Assembly: GCA_964557855.1 (NCBI GenBank)
Contig: CAZLBP010000001.1
Location: forward strand, 1 to 64,000
DNA: 64,000 nt
From: JAJRZL01 sp964557855
GTDB taxonomy: Bacteria; Zixibacteria; MSB-5A5; GN15; FEB-12
Direction: 5' to 3'
Position 1 is the stretch's first letter, and each line of letters opens with the position of its first letter. Below the pieces are notes generated by a model. That model was not told the DNA's origin. It ran no database searches and worked only from the letters and a program-made list of their open reading frames with translations. The translations under genes were made by a program, and so were the position numbers. Positions 19,211 to 26,648 of the stretch are shown piece by piece.

Positions 19211-19250
19211 TATCAAAACAAACAGTAAGAACCTTGGAGACGATCTGAGA

Positions 19251-19454
19251 ATGAAAGGTGTGACAGGAATGACCGAGCGGCTCAATCAGTTCCGCCAGCG
19301 GCTGACTTATACGAAACAAAGTCTAGTGCAGCCGGTGACTAAAGGAGGGTGCCGCGGCGCCTCGAAGCCGACCCTCATGTCAACCCGAGACCAGGCAGTA
19401 GATTCTGATTCAGGTTGCGTGGCCAAGAAAGGGTCGACTTCTTCGACGAAATAA
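19251..19454 (+). CDS. Small hypothetical protein in the copper regulon
   Basis: 67 residues from the ATG at 19251, or 61 from 19269, which has AAAGG some 15 bp upstream and AGG close by. It is polar and basic with a single CR and CVAKK pair of cysteines. No family is recognised. The longer frame from 19149 is rejected because it spans the sigma-54 promoter. It sits between the promoter and the cupredoxin gene and may be a leader or accessory peptide. Coding status is uncertain. Confidence 0.4.
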   Translation: MKGVTGMTERLNQFRQRLTYTKQSLVQPVTKGGCRGASKPTLMSTRDQAVDSDSGCVAKKGSTSSTK

Positions 19455-19493
19455 AACACGTTCCCATATACTGCACGCGAAAGGAGGCAGGCA

Positions 19494-19952
19494 ATGGGCT
19501 GGACTGCAGCCACAATAACGATGCTTATCATACTCACTTTAGCACTGGGGAGAACAATGATGGATCGTCAATGGCCTAAAGTAATAGGAGTCTTACTACT
19601 GCTGGGGCTTGTCGCTGTACCACTAATGCTCTCGCGGCAGTCTGCACAATCAGATCACGGGCAATGGGATACAACAGTAGAACCAGCCATTCAGACTGCC
19701 GCCATCATAGTCGACACGGCGTTCGTCCCAAGCCACATTCGCTTCGCTGCCGGCGTTCCGGCAAGACTAATTTTCCTGCGAAACACAGGCGGCGAATGTA
19801 ACCAGGCAATTGTATTCCCGGCCTTGAATAAGACGGTTGAGTTGCCGATAGGCGAACGCGTGGAGATCGACTTCAGCGGTAACGAGGCACGACAACTGGA
19901 CTTCACGTGCCAGCGGAGAAAGATGCGAGGTTTTGTGGAGTTCTCAATATGA
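19494..19952 (+). CDS. Membrane-anchored cupredoxin-like copper-binding protein
   Basis: 152 residues preceded by a strong AAAGGAGG. Two N-terminal hydrophobic helices (residues 5-20 and 28-46) are followed by a cupredoxin-type domain (about 65-152) of the kind found beside copper ATPases: AFVPSHIRFAAGVPARLIF, a Cys in GGECNQ, and the C-terminal FTCQRRKMRG, where Cys and Met are plausible copper ligands. Probable periplasm-facing copper relay, downstream of a sigma-54 promoter. Confidence 0.75.
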   Translation: MGWTAATITMLIILTLALGRTMMDRQWPKVIGVLLLLGLVAVPLMLSRQSAQSDHGQWDTTVEPAIQTAAIIVDTAFVPSHIRFAAGVPARLIFLRNTGGECNQAIVFPALNKTVELPIGERVEIDFSGNEARQLDFTCQRRKMRGFVEFSI

Positions 19953-20089
19953 GAACTTGAAGGCCAGGACATCGCTCTCCAAGTGGTTTACACGAAGTCG
20001 TGCTACTGGCCATTTCAACGAATTCTGCCATTTAAAAGACTCAAGCAAATCGTTTCCGACTGCCGTAGTCCGAAGCAGCCCCGATCGTG

Positions 20090-20120
20090 GAATATTCTCC
20101 GAAATCGCTGAATAGTCTTC
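20090..20120. promoter_or_regulatory. Paired GAATANTC operator (site pair 3)
   Basis: GAATATTC at 20090-20097 and GAATAGTC at 20110-20117 (followed by TTC). The centres are 20 bp apart. The second centre is 118 bp upstream of the sigma-54 GG at 20231. Confidence 0.75.
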
Positions 20121-20229
20121 AGCCGTCGTTGTGTCGGGAGCGGCGTCACTTTGACTTAGCTGCGCCCTGGATGTACTAACGTGTTGTCTCGGTGATTCTT
20201 ATAGAATGCCATGCCACCGCGCATCCAGT

Positions 20230-20245
20230 CGGCATGTCACTTGCC
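20230..20245 (+). promoter_or_regulatory. Sigma-54 promoter (P-II-like / YHS gene pair)
   Basis: CGGCAT-GTCAC-TTGCC: GG at 20231-20232, ten bases, GC at 20243-20244. The expected start of transcription is near 20256, 33 bp before the P-II-like gene. Confidence 0.8.
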
Positions 20246-20288
20246 TAACAGAATAGCGAAAGACAGTAATGAGAATGGAGCGACCGTT

Positions 20289-20552
20289 ATGAAAGAGATT
20301 AAGGCGTATATTCGCAGATTCAGGATGGACGAAGTTGTGCATGGACTGAATGCGATCGGAGTCAAGGCGATGTCGGTCATTCCGGTGGAAGGAATTGGGG
20401 CCCTGGCTGATCCGGAGGCGAGCGAGCTGTCTCTCAACTACATTACCAATTATACGATGATCTATAAGCTTGAAATCGTATGTCGTGCGAGCGATGCACA
20501 ACGCATCGCAGACACGCTCGATTCACCAGGAGACGAAACCGGCGGAACATAG
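20289..20552 (+). CDS. Short P-II (GlnB-like) family protein
   Basis: 87 residues, against about 112 for GlnB. The N-terminus is typical (MKEIKAYIRRFRMDEVVHGL, then GVKAMSVIPVEGIG). The T-loop region is atypical and the protein ends at SPGDETGGT, so the last strands with the nucleotide-binding B and C loops are missing. P-II-like proteins do occur beside metal RND pumps. This one is truncated or a minimal variant. GGAG lies 8 bp upstream. It is co-transcribed with the YHS gene from the sigma-54 promoter. Confidence 0.7.
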   Translation: MKEIKAYIRRFRMDEVVHGLNAIGVKAMSVIPVEGIGALADPEASELSLNYITNYTMIYKLEIVCRASDAQRIADTLDSPGDETGGT

Positions 20553-20590
20553 AAACCGATGAGATGAACGCACAGAGATTGGAGAGAACA

Positions 20591-20761
20591 ATGAACCGCT
20601 GCATAACCTGTCAGAAACCGGTAAACCGGAACAAGGCACATATGACCATTGAACTGAATGGCAACACGTACCTTGCATGTTGCCCGATGTGCCAGTCCGA
20701 GTTTGAGAAAGACCCTGAAAAGTACATTCGTCAGAGCCAGAGCAAACACTCGAAGCACTGA
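20591..20761 (+). CDS. Small YHS/TRASH-domain protein
   Basis: 56 residues, below usual ORF cut-offs. It contains CITCQKPV, then YLACCPMCQSEFEKDPEKYI, the CxxC plus CCxxC pattern of a single TRASH/YHS domain, and a His/Lys tail (KHSKH). No signal peptide, so it is a likely cytosolic copper chaperone or buffer. GGAGAGAACA precedes the ATG. It lies 38 bp after the P-II-like gene. Confidence 0.8.
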   Translation: MNRCITCQKPVNRNKAHMTIELNGNTYLACCPMCQSEFEKDPEKYIRQSQSKHSKH

Positions 20762-20786
20762 CGAACTGTCAAACACGCCCTCCTCG

Positions 20787-20815
20787 GCCCCGTGTGTTGT
20801 GAAACGCACGGGGGC
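20787..20815 (+). terminator. Hairpin after the YHS gene
   Basis: GCCCCGTGTG (20787-20796) pairs with CGCACGGGGGC (20805-20815) around an 8-nt loop. No clear U-tract. Confidence 0.5.
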
Positions 20816-20854
20816 TCGACCCTTACGTCAAATTCGCATTGCATTATTAGATTA

Positions 20855-20882
20855 GAATAGTCCACAATAATGAAGAATATTC
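20855..20882. promoter_or_regulatory. Paired GAATANTC operator (site pair 4), upstream of the copA operon
   Basis: GAATAGTC at 20855-20862 and GAATATTC at 20875-20882 (preceded by GAA). The centres are 20 bp apart. The second centre is about 98 bp upstream of the sigma-54 GG at 20976. Confidence 0.75.
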
Positions 20883-20974
20883 TACAGAGATTCGTTGGTG
20901 CCGAGACGGAGAAACGCAGCCGGCTTGCTCTATCGCATTGGCGGACAGGCACGTAGACGTTTAGGAGTAGGCTT

Positions 20975-20990
20975 TGGCATGGCTATTGCT
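20975..20990 (+). promoter_or_regulatory. Sigma-54 promoter of the copA operon
   Basis: TGGCAT-GGCTA-TTGCT: GG at 20976-20977, ten bases, GC at 20988-20989, a full match to the -24/-12 core. The expected start is near 21001, with the first ATG at 21028. Confidence 0.85.
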
Positions 20991-21027
20991 CGATGTATGA
21001 GCAGAAATCGTAATGAAGGAGGAAACG

Positions 21028-21474
21028 ATGAGACAGAATCGATTGATGCTAGTAATGGTATTCGCGTTGACCCTCGGACTCGCATCCTTTGCCGCGGCTC
21101 AAATGATGGGCGGCAATCACGATCATTCCGCTATGAACAAGGACGATAGTACCGAACATACTGGGATGATGGGCGAAGGGATGATGATGAAGATGGGTAA
21201 CATGATGGGCGACATGTCGCAGCACTGCAAGATGATGTCGAATAACTTTGACGACCTGCAGTCCCACTTCGAGAAGATGATGAAGATGGACGACATGTCC
21301 GCACTCAAAGCAGAAATGCGGAAGCATCACGACATGATGATACAGATGCATCAGAGCATGAAGGAACAGCGAAGTATGTGTCAGAACATGATGTCTATGA
21401 TGCACTCAGGTGGCATGATGGGTACGGACTCAACTGAGTCCGGCTCATCCGCTCAGCACGGCCACAACCATTAA
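21028..21474 (+). CDS. Methionine-rich periplasmic copper-binding protein
   Basis: 148 residues starting at the ATG after AAGGAGGAAACG. The signal peptide is cut near FAAA-QM. The mature chain is built from Met/His clusters (GMMGEGMMMKMGNMMGDM, HHDMMIQMHQSM, CQNMMSMMHSGGMMG) and ends in HGHNH. This composition suits Cu(I) binding in the periplasm; no named family is certain. First gene of the copA operon, directly behind a sigma-54 promoter. Confidence 0.8.
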   Translation: MRQNRLMLVMVFALTLGLASFAAAQMMGGNHDHSAMNKDDSTEHTGMMGEGMMMKMGNMMGDMSQHCKMMSNNFDDLQSHFEKMMKMDDMSALKAEMRKHHDMMIQMHQSMKEQRSMCQNMMSMMHSGGMMGTDSTESGSSAQHGHNH

Positions 21475-21487
21475 CTTCCTACGGGTG

Positions 21488-21509
21488 GGGCGGCCTGAAA
21501 AGGTCGCCC
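21488..21509 (+). terminator. Intra-operon hairpin
   Basis: GGGCGGCCT GAAA AGGTCGCCC, one G-U pair, in the 82-bp spacer between the Met-rich gene and the SHOCT gene. It may attenuate or protect the abundant upstream message. Confidence 0.45.
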
Positions 21510-21556
21510 TATTTACCCGGTCATGGAGCGAAGATAGCACTTGGAGGTGAGCAAAG

Positions 21557-21769
21557 ATGCATTTTGGATTCGGTGGCATTGGCATGATACTGTTTTGGGT
21601 AGCGGTCATCGCTGTGATCATTGTCCTGGCCAAGCTTTTGATCGATTCTACCCGGAACCGTGATACCAGGTCCAAGACCCCGCTGCAAATCCTCGAAGAT
21701 AGATACGCAGCCGGCGAAATAGGCCGTGACGAATTCGAGGAAAAGAAGCAGGATTTGATCCGGAAGTAG
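21557..21769 (+). CDS. Small membrane protein with a SHOCT domain
   Basis: 70 residues: one N-terminal helix (IGMILFWVAVIAVIIVLAKLLI), then a C-terminal SHOCT motif (PLQILEDRYAAGEIGRDEFE). SHOCT proteins often accompany membrane or metal genes, with unknown function. GGAGGTGAGCAAAG precedes the ATG. It is in the copA operon. Confidence 0.8.
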   Translation: MHFGFGGIGMILFWVAVIAVIIVLAKLLIDSTRNRDTRSKTPLQILEDRYAAGEIGRDEFEEKKQDLIRK

Positions 21770-21777
21770 GTGAAATA

Positions 21778-21948
21778 ATGGAAAACCTGATTTGGCTGGT
21801 TCTGATCGGCAGCCTGTTTTTCTTCCTGATGAGGAAGGGGGGAGGTTGCTGTGGCGGCCACTCGCATAGTGACCACGGGAAACATGCGGAGAAACAGTCA
21901 TCACCGGGCGATAACGTGCCGGATAAAAAGAAGACCCATTGTCATTAG
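21778..21948 (+). CDS. Small Cys/His-rich membrane protein
   Basis: 56 residues, too short for common ORF cut-offs. One helix (NLIWLVLIGSLFFFLM) is followed by GGGCCGGHSHSDHGKH, a KKK segment and a THCH end. It has four Cys/His clusters suited to metal binding. AGGTGA lies just upstream, 8 bp after the SHOCT stop. Similar tiny proteins are common in copper islands, but the role is unknown. Confidence 0.65.
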   Translation: MENLIWLVLIGSLFFFLMRKGGGCCGGHSHSDHGKHAEKQSSPGDNVPDKKKTHCH

Positions 21949-22026
21949 CACCAGGAGATGTCGTATTTGGTGATACGCGTCGAGCAACATTGCAAAAACT
22001 GAGATGAATGAAGAGGAGTATCACAC

Positions 22027-24621
22027 GTGGCCTACACTGATCCCATATGTGGCATGACAGTACAGGAGGATTCGCCTCATCGCACAAGAGTCGACGGCGA
22101 AGACATCTATTTCTGCAGTGCTCATTGCAAGACTAGGTTTGAAGCTGAGCGCTCGGTTCACCAGAATGATCAAGAGCTGACGGATCCGGTGTGCGGCATG
22201 TCGGTTACTCCCGAATCTACATACACTGCGACGCACAACGGTCGAGAGTTCTATTTCTGCTCGGCAGGATGTCGAGACAAGTTTAAGCAGGACCCGGACT
22301 CTTACGTGAATCAGTCCAGTACGAGTCACACCGAAACAGGTGGCCCCGGCAAGGAACCAGAAGATTCTGGTGACAAACCTGCCGGCGCTGCCATCTTTAC
22401 CTGTTCCATGCATCCGGAGTTAAAACAGCAAGGCTCGGGCGATTGTCCCAAGTGTGGCATGGCCCTCGAACCGGAAACACCGACTCTTCAGCCGACAAAG
22501 ACCGAGTATACCTGTCCGATGCACCCGGAGATAGTTCAGGATACTCCCGGAAACTGTCCGATATGCGGCATGGCGCTGGAGCCAAGGAGCGTTTCGGCAG
22601 TGGAAGAGGATAACCCTGAGCTTCGCGATATGACACGCCGCTTTCGGGTTTGTGCGGTACTTTCAGTTCCCCTACTGGTCGTTGCTATGGGGGACTTGAT
22701 TCCCGGAGTTCATGGATGGTTGCAGTCACTGGCAAGCGCTCGTACACTGACGCTGCTCGAGCTGATACTCGCGACGCCGATAGTGCTGTGGGGCGGTCGG
22801 CCGTTCTTTGTCCGGGGCTATCAGTCGGTTGTCAATAAGAGCCCAAACATGTTCACATTGATTGCCCTCGGAGTCGGCGTGGCCTACATCTATAGCCTCA
22901 TCGCTGCGCTGTTCCCGGGAATATTCCCCGATGCCTTTCGCGATGCATCGGGCGAAGTCGGCGTCTACTTCGAGGCTGCCGCGGTGATCGTGACCTTGGT
23001 ACTACTTGGTCAGGTCCTCGAGCTTCGGGCAAGAAGCCAAACCGGGGCCGCTATCAAAGCGCTTCTGGGCTTAGCACCTAAAACCGCCCGGCGAGTTAAT
23101 CCGGACCGATCCGAGGAGGATGTTCCCCTCGACCAGGTGCAGATCGGCGATAAGCTGCGCGTTCGCCCGGGCGAAAAAGTGCCGGTTGACGGAATTGTTA
23201 GTGAGGGAAGCAGTTCCGTCGATGAATCGATGATCACGGGTGAACCTATTCCAGTCGAGAAAAGTGCCGGTGAGAGAGTTATCGGCGCCACCGTGAACGG
23301 GACGGGCTCGCTGGTAATCGAGGCGGAAAAAGTGGGCGCGGACACACTTCTCTCTCAGATTGTCCAGATGGTTGCCAACGCACAGCGGAGCAAGGCGCCG
23401 ATTCAGAAAATGGCCGATGTTGTGGCGGCCTACTTTGTTCCGGCGGTTATTGCGATTGCAGTTGTTACCTTTATCGTCTGGTCGCTGGTCGGGCCCGAAC
23501 CGAGGCTGACTCATGCTTTGATTAACGCCGTGGCGGTGCTCATCATTGCCTGTCCGTGCGCGCTGGGCTTGGCGACCCCGATGTCAATTATGGTGGCGAG
23601 CGGCAAAGGCGCCTCCGTCGGTGTGTTATTCAAAAACGCTGAGGCCATTGAGGTGCTGAGGAAGGTTGATACGCTGGTCGTCGACAAGACCGGTACACTC
23701 ACCGTAGGTAAGCCCAAGCTCGTGACAGTTCATGCGGAGCAGCCCTGGGATGAGCAAAAGCTCCTGGCTGCTGCTGCCGGATTGGAGAAAGGCAGCGAAC
23801 ACCCTCTGGCGGCGGCAATTATCGAGGGCACCCGAGTACGCGGTGTGACACCAAACAATATCGAAAATTTCGAATCTGTTACAGGGAAGGGTGTAACCGG
23901 GAAGTTAGGCGGTGAGCAAATCGCGCTCGGTAATCGCGCCCTGCTTGATCAGCTTGGAATCGATGCGCAACCTCTTGTGGACAAAGCCGAGGAATTGCGG
24001 CGAGAAGGCCAGACGGCCATGTTCGTGTCGATCGGCAGCAAACCGGCCGGTCTGATTGGAGTCGCCGACCCGATCAAAGAGACTACTCCCGAGGCCATCA
24101 AGCAACTGCACGATGAGGGTATCGCGGTAGTGATGCTTACCGGCGACAGCAAGACTACCGCTAAGGCTGTCGCCGACAAGTTGGGCATCGACGATGTAGT
24201 GGCGGAAGTACTACCGGATCAAAAGGCTGATGCCGTCAAAAAACTCCAGGTCCAGGGCAAGTATGTTGCAATGGCCGGCGACGGCATTAACGATGCCCCG
24301 GCGCTGGCTCAAGCCCAAGTGGGAATTGCGATGGGTACGGGCACAGACGTCGCCATGGAGAGTGCCGGTGTTACGTTGGTAAAGGGCGATCTGCGTGGAA
24401 TCGTAAGAGCACGAAAACTCAGCCGCCTTACGATCCGCAATATCAAACAGAATTTGTTTCTGGCCTTCGTATACAACTCGGCAGGCTTGCCCATAGCGGC
24501 AGGCGTGCTGTATCCATTCCTTGGGATTTTACTCAGCCCGATCTTTGCCGCTGCAGCCATGAGCTTCAGCTCGGTATCGGTGGTCGCCAATGCACTGAGA
24601 CTTCGAAAACTCTCCGTGTAG
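22027..24621 (+). CDS. copA: Cu(I)-translocating P1B-type ATPase with four N-terminal metal fingers
   Basis: 864 residues from a GTG with GAGGAG upstream. Instead of HMA domains the N-terminus carries two YHS/TRASH domains (DPICGMTV...FCSAHC; DPVCGMSV...FCSAGC) and two heavy-metal-binding fingers (FTCSMHPELKQQGSGDCPKC; YTCPMHPEIVQDTPGNCPIC). The ATPase core is complete: CPC transport motif in IACPCALGLATP, DKTGT phosphorylation site, GSEHPLAAAI nucleotide-binding segment and GDGINDAPAL hinge. Exports Cu(I) from the cytosol. The metal fingers match those in the CusB-like adaptor, which suggests shared metal hand-off. Last gene of the operon. Confidence 0.95.
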   Translation: MAYTDPICGMTVQEDSPHRTRVDGEDIYFCSAHCKTRFEAERSVHQNDQELTDPVCGMSVTPESTYTATHNGREFYFCSAGCRDKFKQDPDSYVNQSSTSHTETGGPGKEPEDSGDKPAGAAIFTCSMHPELKQQGSGDCPKCGMALEPETPTLQPTKTEYTCPMHPEIVQDTPGNCPICGMALEPRSVSAVEEDNPELRDMTRRFRVCAVLSVPLLVVAMGDLIPGVHGWLQSLASARTLTLLELILATPIVLWGGRPFFVRGYQSVVNKSPNMFTLIALGVGVAYIYSLIAALFPGIFPDAFRDASGEVGVYFEAAAVIVTLVLLGQVLELRARSQTGAAIKALLGLAPKTARRVNPDRSEEDVPLDQVQIGDKLRVRPGEKVPVDGIVSEGSSSVDESMITGEPIPVEKSAGERVIGATVNGTGSLVIEAEKVGADTLLSQIVQMVANAQRSKAPIQKMADVVAAYFVPAVIAIAVVTFIVWSLVGPEPRLTHALINAVAVLIIACPCALGLATPMSIMVASGKGASVGVLFKNAEAIEVLRKVDTLVVDKTGTLTVGKPKLVTVHAEQPWDEQKLLAAAAGLEKGSEHPLAAAIIEGTRVRGVTPNNIENFESVTGKGVTGKLGGEQIALGNRALLDQLGIDAQPLVDKAEELRREGQTAMFVSIGSKPAGLIGVADPIKETTPEAIKQLHDEGIAVVMLTGDSKTTAKAVADKLGIDDVVAEVLPDQKADAVKKLQVQGKYVAMAGDGINDAPALAQAQVGIAMGTGTDVAMESAGVTLVKGDLRGIVRARKLSRLTIRNIKQNLFLAFVYNSAGLPIAAGVLYPFLGILLSPIFAAAAMSFSSVSVVANALRLRKLSV

Positions 24622-24747
24622 GGGCTATCCCATGATCCTTGGACTAGTTACCGACAGACAGTCATGATTTGGCCATAGCATTACGTAAGTCCATGTGCCT
24701 AGACGTGATTATGGGGCTCGGGTCGTCCCTCCACCCTCATCTCAGAG

Positions 24748-24963
24748 AGTAGACAACAATCGAAGAGTTCTGTATTTGATGTCTATGACATCATTGGACA
24801 GAAAGTCATGACCCTGATCGTTGGCATCCTGGAGGCCGGAGAGCACACGGTCACGTGGGATTCCCGCGACGAAACTGACAATCTCGTATCCAGCGGCATC
24901 GACCTGTACCGAATCACCGCCGGGGAATTCAGCGATACCAAGAAGATGGTGTTGCTGAAGTGA
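24748..24963 (+). pseudogene. Orphan C-terminal Por/T9SS-type sorting domain (gene remnant)
   Basis: In frame from about 24748 to the TGA at 24961-24963, the DNA reads SVFDVYDIIGQKVMTLI, LEAGEHTVTWDSRDE and SGIDLYRITAGEF...KKMVLLK. This is a recognisable FlgD-like/Por secretion C-terminal domain, with no start codon and no preceding passenger. It is the tail of a secreted protein whose body has been deleted. The rest of 24622-25200 holds nothing I can support. Confidence 0.75.
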
Positions 24964-25200
24964 CATGAATTAAGCTGGCGTCAGTGCAGTCCAACGCAAG
25001 ATCTGAGATTGGCAGGACTCGAATTCATGGAGTACCCCGTGGTCGCTTGTGTTGATTTTTGAACTAACAGCAGTTCCCTATCATTGAGGGCGTTCACTAA
25101 TTCCGTAACTTGCCGTGCCATATGCGCTTCCACAAAGATATATCCGGTCCCAACGGAGTCCAGACCATTCCGCGAAAAGTACTGCTATTGGAGATTCTAC

Positions 25201-25229
25201 TTGACACGCCGATTCTCCTGTAATATATA
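25201..25229 (+). promoter_or_regulatory. Sigma-70-type promoter of the Rrf2 gene
   Basis: TTGACA at 25201-25206, 17-bp spacer, TATATA at 25224-25229. The CDS starts 35 bp downstream. A direct repeat CTGAAAT(C/T) at about 25242-25256 may be an operator. Confidence 0.6.
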
Positions 25230-25263
25230 AGATATCAGAGTCTGAAATCTGAAATTATGACGA

Positions 25264-25698
25264 ATGATGTTGTCTAGAAAGTGTATTTATGCCATCCGGG
25301 CCGTCCTTCTGCTGGCATCGAAAGCGTCAGAAGAAGAAAGACAGTATTTTTCTATCCAGGAACTGGCTTCGGAATTGAATTTATCCTTCCACTTCCTTAC
25401 GAAAGTTCTGCAGAGCTTGACGGAGGCCCGGCTGCTCAAGTCATATCGAGGACCTAAAGGCGGTATTGGGTTTGACCAGGATGTACGCACCATGCGGTTG
25501 ATTGATATAGTTGGCGCCACCGACGGTCTCGAGGTTTTTGAGAAATGTGTTTTGGGACTGCCCGAGTGTGATGAGGCAAACCCCTGCCCCCTGCATGAAA
25601 CCTGGAAACAACAGAGAGAACGCATAAAAGGACTATTCGAGCGAACAAAAGTCTCAACCTTGGCCAGCAACCTGCGCGGAACCAGGCTGGCAGACTGA
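25264..25698 (+). CDS. Rrf2-family transcriptional regulator, NsrR-like
   Basis: 144 residues. An N-terminal winged helix (SIQELASELNLSFHFLTKVLQ, with the RGPKGG wing) is followed by three conserved cysteines, C95, C102 and C108 (KCVLGLPECDEANPC), spaced like the Fe-S ligands of NsrR. NsrR loses its cluster with NO and derepresses NO/N2O genes. The position just before the nos operon supports this, but IscR-type function cannot be excluded from sequence alone. Confidence 0.8.
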   Translation: MMLSRKCIYAIRAVLLLASKASEEERQYFSIQELASELNLSFHFLTKVLQSLTEARLLKSYRGPKGGIGFDQDVRTMRLIDIVGATDGLEVFEKCVLGLPECDEANPCPLHETWKQQRERIKGLFERTKVSTLASNLRGTRLAD

Positions 25699-25811
25699 CT
25701 GGGACAAATACTCGGAATGGCAAAATCACGTGTCTATATAATAGATTATTTAGGTAGATTAAGTTTTCTACTATCCGGAATACACAAGCCGGAAGGTGCC
25801 ATAGAACGAAC

Positions 25812-26594
25812 ATGAGTCAGAAGCAATCCCAACATCTAGTGCCGATCAGTCTGTATTTCGTCGTGGCGGGTGTCTTGCTGGTATTGACCGTTGTGACGGT
25901 ACTCGCAGCCCAGCAAGATTTTGGTCGTTGGAACTTACTTGTAGCGATGCTGATCGCAGCTGTTAAGGCCAGTTTGGTTGCTCTTTTCTTCATGCACCTG
26001 AAATACGACAATAAGATTTATGCCGTGGTCTTTGTAGGCGCGGTGTCCTTTCTGGCGATATTCATTGTGCTAACCCTGTTTGATACGCTGTATCGCGGCG
26101 AAATCAACGAGGTGCGGGCAACGGCAATCAATCAGTATGCCGTGATTTACGATGCCACGGGAAATCCGCTGCCGATGGAAGAGAGACTATTCACACGGGG
26201 CGGGGATTCAGAATCCGGCAGTGAGGAAGTACCATTTGAGTTGAAGCACGGCTATGGCCCCATCAAAGAAGTAGTGGAAGTCGGTCCGCTGGACACAGCC
26301 ATGGCAAAAAAAGGCGTGCAGATTTTCGAATCGAAATGCGCCACCTGTCACAAGCTGGACGAACGCTACACCGGACCGCCGCTACGTGGCGTAACTGCCT
26401 ATCGTAGCCCCACTTTCATCATGAACCAGATTCTCGATCCGGAGCAGAATGTAAAGAATCATCCAGATATGCAGGCCATGTTCAAACAATATTACACCAT
26501 GATGACCAACCAGAATGTGAGCAGAGAGGAGGCCCGCATCCTGGTTGAATACTTACGATGGGAAGCATCGAAAACCGGCATCAATAGTGAATAA
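25812..26594 (+). CDS. COX4-like membrane domain fused to a c-type cytochrome; likely electron donor to NosZ
   Basis: 260 residues. Residues 10-92 form three membrane helices of the prokaryotic cytochrome c oxidase subunit IV type (AAVKASLVALFFMHLKYD). After a linker, residues 160-253 form a monohaem cytochrome c with C176-A-T-C179-H180 and candidate axial Met residues at 220-231. It precedes nosZ by 54 bp, so it probably carries electrons from the quinol chain to NosZ at the membrane. I do not recognise a named family for the fusion. Confidence 0.85.
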   Translation: MSQKQSQHLVPISLYFVVAGVLLVLTVVTVLAAQQDFGRWNLLVAMLIAAVKASLVALFFMHLKYDNKIYAVVFVGAVSFLAIFIVLTLFDTLYRGEINEVRATAINQYAVIYDATGNPLPMEERLFTRGGDSESGSEEVPFELKHGYGPIKEVVEVGPLDTAMAKKGVQIFESKCATCHKLDERYTGPPLRGVTAYRSPTFIMNQILDPEQNVKNHPDMQAMFKQYYTMMTNQNVSREEARILVEYLRWEASKTGINSE

Positions 26595-26648
26595 GAAGAC
26601 AATCGAAAGTGTTGTACATACTTTTTGGAGTTGGAAAGGAGAGCTGTA

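Noticed and set aside
19149..19454. Longer 101-residue version of the small gene
   Set aside because: Its first 34 codons span the sigma-54 promoter at 19195-19210, so they would not be transcribed; only the part from 19251 is kept.
21049..21405. His-rich minus-strand frame
   Set aside because: It is the complement of the Met codons (ATG/CAT) of the Met-rich copper protein.
22919..22926. GAATATTC inside copA as a regulator site
   Set aside because: Single, inside coding sequence, without a partner 20 bp away or a sigma-54 core downstream.
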